DNA from: GCA-2723085 sp042093455
GTDB lineage: Bacteria; Bacteroidota; Bacteroidia; Flavobacteriales_D; Parvicellaceae
Direction: 5' to 3'
NCBI GenBank assembly: GCA_042093455.1
Contig: JBELEU010000037.1
Coordinates: forward strand, 1-13,875
DNA length: 13,875 bases
The translations under genes were made by a program, and so were the position numbers. Of the stretch, positions 1 through 5,841 are shown piece after piece (position 1 is the first letter of the stretch; each line of letters starts with the position of its first letter). A model generated the notes under the pieces. The model was not told the origin of the DNA and did no database searches. It worked only from the letters and a program-made list of their open reading frames with translations.

Positions 1-127
1 CTATTGCACCTTGTGATCCGGTAACTCCTTGTATTCCTTGTGGGCCTGTTATTCCCTGTGCTCCTGTTATTCCTTGTGGGCCTGTTGCTCCCTGTACTCC
101 TTGTGCTCCTGTTGGGCCTGTTAATCC
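1..127 (-). repeat. Collagen-like Gly-X-Y coding repeat
   Basis: Read on the minus strand, this stretch encodes uninterrupted Gly-X-Y triplets, such as GPTGAQGVQGATGPQGIT. The recurring six-residue pattern GPQGIT / GAQGIT / GPQGIQ corresponds to an 18-nt DNA period. The array continues past the left edge, so its full length is unknown. A smaller Gly-Pro-Ala block lies at 617-646 in the same gene. Such arrays can change length by recombination or slippage; that is family knowledge, not something shown here. Confidence 0.9.
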
Positions 128-1066
128 CAGTGGCGACAATTGTATACTGCCTGATCCTCCATTCTCTAAAAGAATGTTAATGGTCTGGGTTTGTGGGTCA
201 TATGAAAAATCTTGCAATTGCTGATCATCTGTATTATCCATATAAGCACTTAAATCTACTGTCGCTGTATTTCCGTTCTCTATCTCTACATTTAGTTCAT
301 CGTTTACAAAGTACATCGAGGTTATCTCTTGTTCATCTGTATTGTCCATCAACGTACTTAAATCTACAACTACTCCTACTCCGTCTTCAATACTTAGTGT
401 CAGTTGATTATTTGGCAACAATATAAAATCTTCTAAATTTTGATCGTCTGTATTGGTCGCTGAATCTCCATTGCATACATATCCTGAATCGGTTACTTCA
501 CTCAATTCTAATATACCGTTTGCGTTAACATCAACTCCTGATTTTAGCAATAACCCACCTGTTGGACAAAATGCATTTCCTACTGGCAATACCATTTGAT
601 CTATTAAAGTAGATGACCCTGTTGGGCCTGCTGGGCCTGCTGGGCCTCCTCCTGATGTCTCTGCATATAATGCATATGGTACACTTAGCAATTCATTACA
701 AGACATGTATGTGTAATTATTACCCCCTGACACATCTATAGAACTCTCTATAAAGTAAGGTCCTTGGCTCCAATCGATTTGGTCAAACTGACCTGACACT
801 ACACTGCCCAAACCTATCGATAGGTTTACCAAACCATACTTATTGGTGGTTGCTGTAAAAGTCTCTTGATACTGTATCGTTCCTGTGCCTGCACACGCTC
901 CTTGATACAACGACATCTGAAAACCTATTGCCTGATTAGGCAAGGCTTCTCCGTCTACGTTTCTTACTACGGCCTGATACCTGAACGATTGTGGGGGTGA
1001 GGTCTGTCCTTGAACTGCCGTTAAAGCTAATATTCCGAATAATGTGAGTAGGTAATTTCTAATCAT
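1..1066 (-). CDS. Secreted collagen-like (Gly-X-Y) surface protein, C-terminus outside the window
   Basis: The frame opens at ATG 1066, 2 nt after the stop of the upstream gene, and stays open to base 1, giving 355 residues with the C-terminus missing. Residues 1-20 look like a signal peptide ending near VQGQ. Residues 26-136 match a domain common in Bacteroidota surface proteins (FRYQAVVRN near the start, NKYGLVNLSIG in the middle, LLSVPYALYAE at the end). A short Gly-Pro-Ala stretch covers 141-150. Residues 167-200 hold a cysteine-bounded, DUF7151-like motif (C167 ... DVNANGILELSEV ... YVCNG). Three related units of about 40 residues follow (205-312), each starting NTD(D/E)Q, with VDLS at the ends of the first two. 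Gly-X-Y repeats run from residue 314 to the edge. A role as a cell-surface or fibre-like protein is inferred. Whether it ends in a T9SS sorting domain cannot be seen. Confidence 0.88.
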   Translation of the reverse strand, partial: MIRNYLLTLFGILALTAVQGQTSPPQSFRYQAVVRNVDGEALPNQAIGFQMSLYQGACAGTGTIQYQETFTATTNKYGLVNLSIGLGSVVSGQFDQIDWSQGPYFIESSIDVSGGNNYTYMSCNELLSVPYALYAETSGGGPAGPAGPTGSSTLIDQMVLPVGNAFCPTGGLLLKSGVDVNANGILELSEVTDSGYVCNGDSATNTDDQNLEDFILLPNNQLTLSIEDGVGVVVDLSTLMDNTDEQEITSMYFVNDELNVEIENGNTATVDLSAYMDNTDDQQLQDFSYDPQTQTINILLENGGSGSIQLSPLGLTGPTGAQGVQGATGPQGITGAQGITGPQGIQGVTGSQGAI

Positions 1067-1068
1067 AA

Positions 1069-1557
1069 TTAATGTGATTTTTGTACTTGTAATGTCTTGA
1101 TGCGTTGGTCTTTTGTACTAAAAACCAACAAGTAATTGCCTGTTGACTGATTGCTAAAACCAATCGTAAATGCTTGGCTGTTTATCTTTTGCTGATCTAT
1201 AAGCTTCCCCTGCATATCAAACAACGCAAACTGCATGTCTTCTTGCAATACAGGAATGCTTACATTTAAATAATCTACTGCTGGGTTGGGATATATATCT
1301 ATCTCTATATCCGCTAAGTGTTCCTCTACTGAAACAATAGACAACATGGTTTGTTGAAAGCCTTGTGTTAGGTGTACTCCACCTGTTGTGTCTTCTCCAA
1401 ATTCTGTTACTACTTCACCAATTGTATAGTCTAATGAAAACTGATTGTTCCTACTGTGGCCTCCATCGCTTCCTATCACATAATGATCTAAATCCTGAGC
1501 AGTAGCACCTATTGAAAAAACAGTAAAAAAAATAAAAATCGTGTATAATCTTTGCAT
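1069..1557 (-). CDS. Short secreted protein with type IX secretion (type A) sorting domain
   Basis: 162 residues. Residues 1-20 form a signal peptide (MQRLYTIFIFFTVFSIGATA, cut before Q). Residues 22-72 hold the Bacteroidota module with DYTIGEVVTE and HLTQGFQQT, often found just before a sorting domain. Residues 86-160 are a Por/T9SS C-terminal sorting domain: IDIYPNPAVDYLNVSI is its hallmark start, followed by LFDMQGKLI and a lysine-rich end. The protein should therefore cross the inner membrane by Sec and the outer membrane by T9SS, to be anchored or released. There is almost nothing besides the module and the sorting domain, so it may be a small surface factor for the collagen-like protein encoded 2 nt downstream. 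That pairing is inferred from the spacing. No convincing promoter was found upstream. Confidence 0.9.
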   Translation of the reverse strand: MQRLYTIFIFFTVFSIGATAQDLDHYVIGSDGGHSRNNQFSLDYTIGEVVTEFGEDTTGGVHLTQGFQQTMLSIVSVEEHLADIEIDIYPNPAVDYLNVSIPVLQEDMQFALFDMQGKLIDQQKINSQAFTIGFSNQSTGNYLLVFSTKDQRIKTLQVQKSH

Positions 1558-1641
1558 CTTAACGGTATATGAACCATTAATATAACTAAAAGATTAAAAT
1601 TCCATCGAAGTTTTATGTGAAATGTGTCTTTTTTGCTACTA

Positions 1642-1675
1642 AACGATAATTATGATTGATGGACGTTTTATCGTT
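1642..1675. repeat. 8-bp inverted repeat in a divergent intergenic region
   Basis: AACGATAA at 1642-1649 and TTATCGTT at 1668-1675 are perfect reverse complements separated by 18 nt. They lie in the 205-nt gap (1558-1762) between the T9SS client and the TraB/GumN gene, which are transcribed away from each other. An operator for either gene is possible. Chance is also plausible in AT-rich DNA. Nothing else recognisable was found in this gap. Confidence 0.25.
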
Positions 1676-1762
1676 ATTTATGGATTTTCCTATTATTCAA
1701 TAACCAATTACAAACATGATCTTAATGCTTAGGTTTTGTAAATATTATTGTAAATTCAACTT

Positions 1763-2617
1763 ATGAGGATATTATTAATTTTTATTATCACATTCATAAT
1801 TAATACTCAAAATAGTTGGTCACAAACTGAACTACTATGGGAGATTACGATTGAAAATAGCACAAATAAAAGTTATTTATTTGGCACCATTCATTCAGGA
1901 GACTCAAGACTCTTTCCTTTAGATTCAATGATTTATAAATCACTTCTAAACAGTGAAGTTTTAGCATTAGAATTAGACCCTTCAAATATGAAGAATATTA
2001 AAATGCTAAAAAAAATGCTATTGAAAGATCAAACCCTTGAAGATTTATATTCAAAAAAAAACTATAAAATTTTAAAAGACTTTTTAAACGATTCACTAAA
2101 TATTGCTCCCTTAATGGTAAACAATATGCAACCCATTTTTATTGAGCAATTGATAGATCAAAGTTTTATTAAAAACGAACACGATCCAATTGATATTCAT
2201 TTGCATAAAAACGCCTTAATTAACAATATATCAATAGTAGGTCTTGAAACAATTGACGAACAAATGAATACCCTTCTTAGTATAGAGATAAGCAATCAAG
2301 CAAAAAATTTAATAACTAAAGTAAAAGAATTCAATAGACAAGAGCTATTGAATGACATGGATTCATTAATTGCAGCTTACATCAAAAAAGACATCGAATT
2401 GTACCTAAACAAGGAACTTGAAAAAACAAAAAAAGATAATGAAGAGTTTCTAGAAAACTTTATTTACTCAAGAAACAAAACAATGTCAAAAAGAGCAGTG
2501 AGAATTATAAATGAAAATAAAACATTTATTGCTGTAGGTGCAGCACACTTATATGGAGAAAATGGTATGATTTCCCTACTCAAAAAAGAAGGGTTAATTT
2601 TAAGACCACTTCACTAA
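1763..2617 (+). CDS. TraB/GumN-family secreted protein (TIKI-like hydrolase fold)
   Basis: 284 residues, close to the usual length of bacterial GumN/TraB proteins. Residues 1-20 form a signal peptide (hydrophobic, ending NSWSQ), so the mature protein is probably periplasmic or membrane associated. Family signatures appear in order: LFGTIHSGD (39-47), LALELDPS (67-74), a central acidic/His region DPIDIHLHKNA (141-151), GLETIDEQ (160-167), SRN (236-238) and the C-terminal VGAAHLYGENG (258-268). The GTIH and GAAH motifs are the conserved pair of this superfamily, which includes TIKI metalloproteases and pheromone-shutdown TraB proteins. The substrate in Bacteroidota is not known, so only the family can be assigned. 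The gene meets sucD tail to tail with a 4-nt overlap and appears to be a single-gene transcript. Confidence 0.85.
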   Translation: MRILLIFIITFIINTQNSWSQTELLWEITIENSTNKSYLFGTIHSGDSRLFPLDSMIYKSLLNSEVLALELDPSNMKNIKMLKKMLLKDQTLEDLYSKKNYKILKDFLNDSLNIAPLMVNNMQPIFIEQLIDQSFIKNEHDPIDIHLHKNALINNISIVGLETIDEQMNTLLSIEISNQAKNLITKVKEFNRQELLNDMDSLIAAYIKKDIELYLNKELEKTKKDNEEFLENFIYSRNKTMSKRAVRIINENKTFIAVGAAHLYGENGMISLLKKEGLILRPLH

Positions 2618-3483
2618 TTTAATAGCTCAGCCATCTTAACACCCAAGTCAGCAGGAGAGTCAACTACATGAACACCACAAGATCTAAGAATTTCTTTCTT
2701 AGCTGAAGCAGTATCACTTTCTCCACCAACTATAGCTCCAGCATGACCCATTGTTCTTCCTTTAGGAGCTGTGTCACCTGCTATAAAAGCAACCACTGGT
2801 TTTGTACCATTTTGTTGAATCCACTTACCAGCTTCTGCCTCTAAATTTCCTCCAATTTCACCAATCATAATGATACCTTCTGTTTCATCGTCATTCATTA
2901 GTAATTGAACAGCATCTTTAATAGTTGTGCCTATGATTGGATCACCACCAACACCTATTGCTGTTGTTTGACCTAGTCCTACTTTTGTAACTTGATCAAC
3001 AGCTTCATATGTTAATGTTCCTGACTTACTTACAATACCAACATTTCCTTTCTTAAATATAAAACCTGGCATTATACCGACTTTAGCTTGCTCAGCTGAA
3101 ATAACTCCTGGACAGTTAGGACCGATCATTCGACAATCCTTATCTTTAAGATATTCCTTTACAACAATCATGTCTGCAACAGGGATACCCTCAGTAATAC
3201 AAATAACTACTCCAATTCCAGCTTCCGCTGCCTCCATTACCGCATCTGCAGCAAATGCAGGAGGAACAAAAACAATAGATACATCAGCACCAGTTTGATC
3301 TACAGCGTCTTTAACAGTGTTAAAAACTGGCTTACCTAAATGCTCTTGACCACCTTTACCAGGTGTAACACCACCAACAACGTTAGTACCATAATCCATC
3401 ATTTGTTCGGAATGAAAAGTACCTTCACCTCCAGTAAAACCTTGTACAATTATCTTAGAATCTTTATTCACTAATACGCTCAT
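2614..3483 (-). CDS. sucD: Succinyl-CoA ligase (ADP/GDP-forming) subunit alpha
   Basis: 289 residues, full length for the family. It makes the alpha subunit of the TCA-cycle enzyme that interconverts succinyl-CoA and succinate with substrate-level phosphorylation; the beta subunit (sucC) is not in the window. The N-terminal CoA-binding domain shows GFTGGEGTFHSEQ (15-27) and GGVTPGKGGQEHLG (37-50). IGPNCPGVI (120-128) and VSKSGTLTYE (151-160) follow. The phosphohistidine motif MGHAGAIVGG puts the catalytic His at 247. The gene stands alone: the rpsA terminator lies just upstream, so a separate promoter is expected in 3484-3540. Weak -7-like elements are TACTATTG and TAATTTTA (minus strand, near 3527 and 3518), neither with a good -33 partner. 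Its TAG stop overlaps the TAA of the converging TraB/GumN gene. Confidence 0.97.
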   Translation of the reverse strand: MSVLVNKDSKIIVQGFTGGEGTFHSEQMMDYGTNVVGGVTPGKGGQEHLGKPVFNTVKDAVDQTGADVSIVFVPPAFAADAVMEAAEAGIGVVICITEGIPVADMIVVKEYLKDKDCRMIGPNCPGVISAEQAKVGIMPGFIFKKGNVGIVSKSGTLTYEAVDQVTKVGLGQTTAIGVGGDPIIGTTIKDAVQLLMNDDETEGIIMIGEIGGNLEAEAGKWIQQNGTKPVVAFIAGDTAPKGRTMGHAGAIVGGESDTASAKKEILRSCGVHVVDSPADLGVKMAELLN

Positions 3484-3540
3484 AATGTATGTATCTATTT
3501 AATTAGGTGCTAAAATTAGCAATAGTATTTAAAAAGCATA

Positions 3541-3569
3541 AAAAAAACCGCTCAAAATTTGAGCGGTTT
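3541..3569 (-). terminator. Intrinsic terminator of rpsA
   Basis: A perfect inverted repeat AAACCGCTCAAA / TTTGAGCGGTTT (3545-3556 and 3558-3569) folds as a GC-containing stem of about 9 bp with an A/T loop. Read on the minus strand it is followed at once by a run of T (3547-3541). It lies about 20 nt past the rpsA stop codon and before sucD, so it should separate the two transcripts. There is no comparable U-run on the plus strand. Confidence 0.93.
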
Positions 3570-3591
3570 CATATTATTATTAAAAAAAGTA

Positions 3592-5652
3592 TTATTTACC
3601 TTTTTCCATTTTTTCTTTTAGAGCTGCTAAAGCATCTAAATCACCAAGTGTAGTTTTTTCACTTGAATCATTGATGTTTTTAACCGCTTTACTCGTTTTG
3701 TTAGAGTTTGCTGTTGCTTTTTTAGCTTCAACTTCTCCCCATACTTTAGTATGAGAAACCAAAATCTTTTTACCATCCTTGTTAAATTCAAGAATCTTAA
3801 ATTGATTTTTTTCATCAGCTAAAACAAAGCTACCATCTTCCTTTTTCATGTGTTTAGCAGGACAATATGCTTCAACTCCATAAGGCAATGAAACAATACC
3901 AGCTTTATCTTTCAACTTAATTACTGTTCCTTCATGAACAGAATCAGTAGCAAATAAAGATTCGTACACATCCCATGGGTTTTCTTCTAATTGTTTGTAA
4001 CCTAAACTTAATCTTCTGTTTTCTTTATCAAGCTCCAGAACGATAACTTCTAATTCATCGCCAACAGCACAAAATTCTGAAGGGTGTTTAAACTTCTTAT
4101 CCCATGAAAGATCAGAAATATGAATTAACCCATCAATACCCTCTTCTAACTCTACAAAAACACCAAAATTAGTGAAGTTTCTTACTTTAGAATTATGCTT
4201 GGATTGAACAGGATATTTAGATTCAATATTTTCCCATGGATCTGGAATCAATTGTTTTATACCTAAAGACATCTTACGTTCTTCTTTGTCTAATGTTAAA
4301 ACAACTGCTTCAACCTCATCACCAACTTTTAAGAAATCATTAGCAGTTCTTAAATGCTGACTCCAACTCATCTCAGAAACATGAACTAAACCTTCAACAC
4401 CTGGGGCAATTTCAATAAAAGCACCATAATCTGCTATAACAACTACGTTACCTTTAACTTTGTCTCCAATATTAAGATCAGTTTTTAAGCCATCCCAAGG
4501 GTGCTCAGACAATTGTTTAAGACCTAAGGCAATTCTCTTTTTGTTATCATCAAAATCAAGAATTACAACCTTAATCTTCTCATCTAACTGAACTATCTCT
4601 TCAGGATGATTAACTCTTCCCCATGATAAATCTGTAATATGTATTAAACCATCAACACCACCAAGGTCAATGAATACTCCGTATGATGTGATATTTTTAA
4701 CAATTCCTTCAAGTACTTGACCTTTTTCAAGACCTGACATAATTTGTTTCTTTTGTTCTTCAATTTCAGCCTCAATAAGAGCTTTGTGAGAAACAACAAC
4801 ATTTTTAAACTCAAGGTTAATTTTAACTACTTTGAATTCCATGTTTTTACCAACAAATTGATCGTAATCTCTGATTGGCTTAACATCAATTTGTGAACCA
4901 GGTAAAAAAGCTTCAATTCCAAAAACATCAACAATCAAACCACCTTTGGTTCTACACTTAACAAAACCAGTAATAATCTCACCCGTTTCAAGAACTTCAT
5001 TAACTCGTATCCAAGCCAAATGGGTTCTTGCAGTTCTGTGAGAAACTACAAGTTGACCAGTTTTATCTTCCATACTCTCTATGTAAAGATCAACTTCATC
5101 ACCAATTGTTAAATCAGAATTATACCTGAACTCATTTTTAGGTACAACACCTTCACTCTTATAGTTAATATTTATTACAACTTCTTTTTTAGTAATTGCT
5201 ATAACACTACCTTTAATCAAAGATTTTTCTTGTATTTGAGTCAATGTACCATTGTACATGTCATCCAACTTTGATCTCTCTTCTTTAGAGTAAGAATCAT
5301 GCTCATCACTTTCAAAAAGATCCCAATCAAAAACAGCAGGCTCTTCAACAGCAACTGTCTCTTCTTTAACAATCTGTTTTTCAGCAACAGCTGTTTCAAT
5401 TTTTTCAACAACAACTTCTTCTACTACTTTTTCTGCTTTAGGAGCAGCTTTTTTAGCAGTATCTTTTGTTTTAGCAACTGGAGCTTTTTTTACAGCCGGT
5501 GCTTTTTTTGCAGCAGGAGCTTTTTTTGCAGCAGGAGCTTTTTTTGCAGTTGTTGTTTTCTTTGCTTCTGTACTAGAAGTCTTTTTAGCAGGAGTTGCTT
5601 TTTTTGCTGCAGTCTTTTTTACAGCAGTTTTTTTTGTTGTTTCTTCAGCCAT
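3592..5652 (-). CDS. rpsA: 30S ribosomal protein S1 with lysine/alanine-rich N-terminal extension
   Basis: 686 residues, longer than E. coli S1 (557). Six S1/OB-fold RNA-binding domains can be seen at about residues 144-207, 225-291, 310-379, 397-466, 484-553 and 571-636. The middle ones carry textbook motifs, for example YGVFIDLGGVDGLIHITDLSW (split as 324-343) and GLVHVSEMSW (421-430). The end, LGDLDALAALKEKMEKGK, is typical of Bacteroidota S1. S1 binds mRNA at the 30S subunit; in this phylum, where Shine-Dalgarno use is weak, it may matter even more (inference). Residues 1-75 are a basic, low-complexity KKAPAA-type extension resembling histone H1 tails, followed by an acidic region (76-130). 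The gene has its own promoter (5739-5765), an 80-nt structured leader and a strong terminator, so it is a single-gene unit. Confidence 0.97.
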   Translation of the reverse strand: MAEETTKKTAVKKTAAKKATPAKKTSSTEAKKTTTAKKAPAAKKAPAAKKAPAVKKAPVAKTKDTAKKAAPKAEKVVEEVVVEKIETAVAEKQIVKEETVAVEEPAVFDWDLFESDEHDSYSKEERSKLDDMYNGTLTQIQEKSLIKGSVIAITKKEVVININYKSEGVVPKNEFRYNSDLTIGDEVDLYIESMEDKTGQLVVSHRTARTHLAWIRVNEVLETGEIITGFVKCRTKGGLIVDVFGIEAFLPGSQIDVKPIRDYDQFVGKNMEFKVVKINLEFKNVVVSHKALIEAEIEEQKKQIMSGLEKGQVLEGIVKNITSYGVFIDLGGVDGLIHITDLSWGRVNHPEEIVQLDEKIKVVILDFDDNKKRIALGLKQLSEHPWDGLKTDLNIGDKVKGNVVVIADYGAFIEIAPGVEGLVHVSEMSWSQHLRTANDFLKVGDEVEAVVLTLDKEERKMSLGIKQLIPDPWENIESKYPVQSKHNSKVRNFTNFGVFVELEEGIDGLIHISDLSWDKKFKHPSEFCAVGDELEVIVLELDKENRRLSLGYKQLEENPWDVYESLFATDSVHEGTVIKLKDKAGIVSLPYGVEAYCPAKHMKKEDGSFVLADEKNQFKILEFNKDGKKILVSHTKVWGEVEAKKATANSNKTSKAVKNINDSSEKTTLGDLDALAALKEKMEKGK
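5480..5551 (-). repeat. 18-nt tandem repeat (four units) in rpsA N-terminal coding region
   Basis: Four 18-nt units start at 5480, 5498, 5516 and 5534 (plus strand form GGAGCTTTTTTTGCAGCA, the last two nearly identical). Read on the minus strand they encode KKAPAA-type hexapeptides (about residues 35-58 of S1). Each unit carries a run of seven A in the coding strand. Both the tandem structure and the homopolymers make the tract prone to length change or slippage. Confidence 0.85.
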
Positions 5653-5733
5653 GTGGCGAAATATTTGTATCTCATTTTCGGCATTAAATGAGAGTTGTTT
5701 TTTTTACTTGTGCCGTCAAGTTTTCCCTAAATG
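5653..5733 (-). promoter_or_regulatory. Structured rpsA mRNA leader with two hairpins and complementary loops
   Basis: If transcription starts a few bases past the -7 element, the rpsA leader is about 80 nt long. In mRNA order it holds hairpin 1 (ACTTG-ACGGCA-CAAGT, plus coordinates 5721-5706), an A-rich linker (AAAAAAAACAAC, 5705-5694) and hairpin 2 (TCTCATTT-AATGCCGA-AAATGAGA, 5693-5670). A further 17 unpaired nt lead to the ATG. The loops contain CGGCA and TGCCG, which are perfect complements and could form a 5-bp kissing interaction. E. coli S1 represses its own translation through a structured leader that lacks a good ribosome-binding site. A comparable autoregulatory role is inferred here, not shown. 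Confidence 0.55.
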
Positions 5734-5738
5734 GTTTG

Positions 5739-5765
5739 CAAAAGTACGTTTTTATATTAAAACAA
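5739..5765 (-). promoter_or_regulatory. Promoter of rpsA (Bacteroidota type)
   Basis: On the minus strand, TACTTTTG (5746-5739) matches the Bacteroidota -7 consensus TAnnTTTG exactly and is followed by CA, as is common in Flavobacteriia. A TTG (-33) lies at 5765-5763 with a 16-nt spacer, a little shorter than the usual 17-20. It is the only full match in the gap upstream of rpsA, and it sets a leader of about 80 nt. Confidence 0.7.
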
Positions 5766-5786
5766 CCCTAATCAATTAAATATTTA

Positions 5787-5815
5787 TTGATAAAGCTCAT
5801 TAAATATTAATTTTT
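5787..5815 (+). promoter_or_regulatory. Candidate promoter of the ribD operon
   Basis: TTG at 5787-5789, an 18-nt spacer, then TAATTTTT at 5808-5815, which matches TAnnTTTG in seven of eight positions. It would start transcription near 5822 and leave about 20 nt before the GTG of ribD. An alternative -7-like element, TATTTTAG (5829-5836), would lie too close to the GTG unless translation starts at ATG 5863. No FMN-riboswitch-like structure was recognised in this gap. Confidence 0.35.
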
Positions 5816-5841
5816 TATAATTCATTGCTATTTTAGCATTT

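Noticed and set aside
1..127. CRISPR-like or non-coding tandem repeat
   Set aside because: The periodicity is coding: every unit translates to Gly-X-Y without spacers or palindromic repeats.
193..426. Plus-strand open frame of 77 codons
   Set aside because: It lies antisense within the collagen-like gene, is rich in Leu/Ser/Tyr as expected for a shadow frame, and has no recognisable motif or promoter.
1725..1760. Promoter for the TraB/GumN gene (TAGGTTTTG or TATTATTG)
   Set aside because: Each resembles the -7 element imperfectly and neither has a TTG at a suitable distance, so support is too weak to list.
5299..5691. Plus-strand open frame rich in Phe, Ser and Cys
   Set aside because: It is the antisense image of the Lys/Ala-rich start of rpsA, whose poly-A codons read as Phe on the other strand.
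5747..5841. FMN riboswitch upstream of ribD
   Set aside because: The gap is only AT-rich sequence of under 100 nt and contains none of the conserved RFN-element helices.
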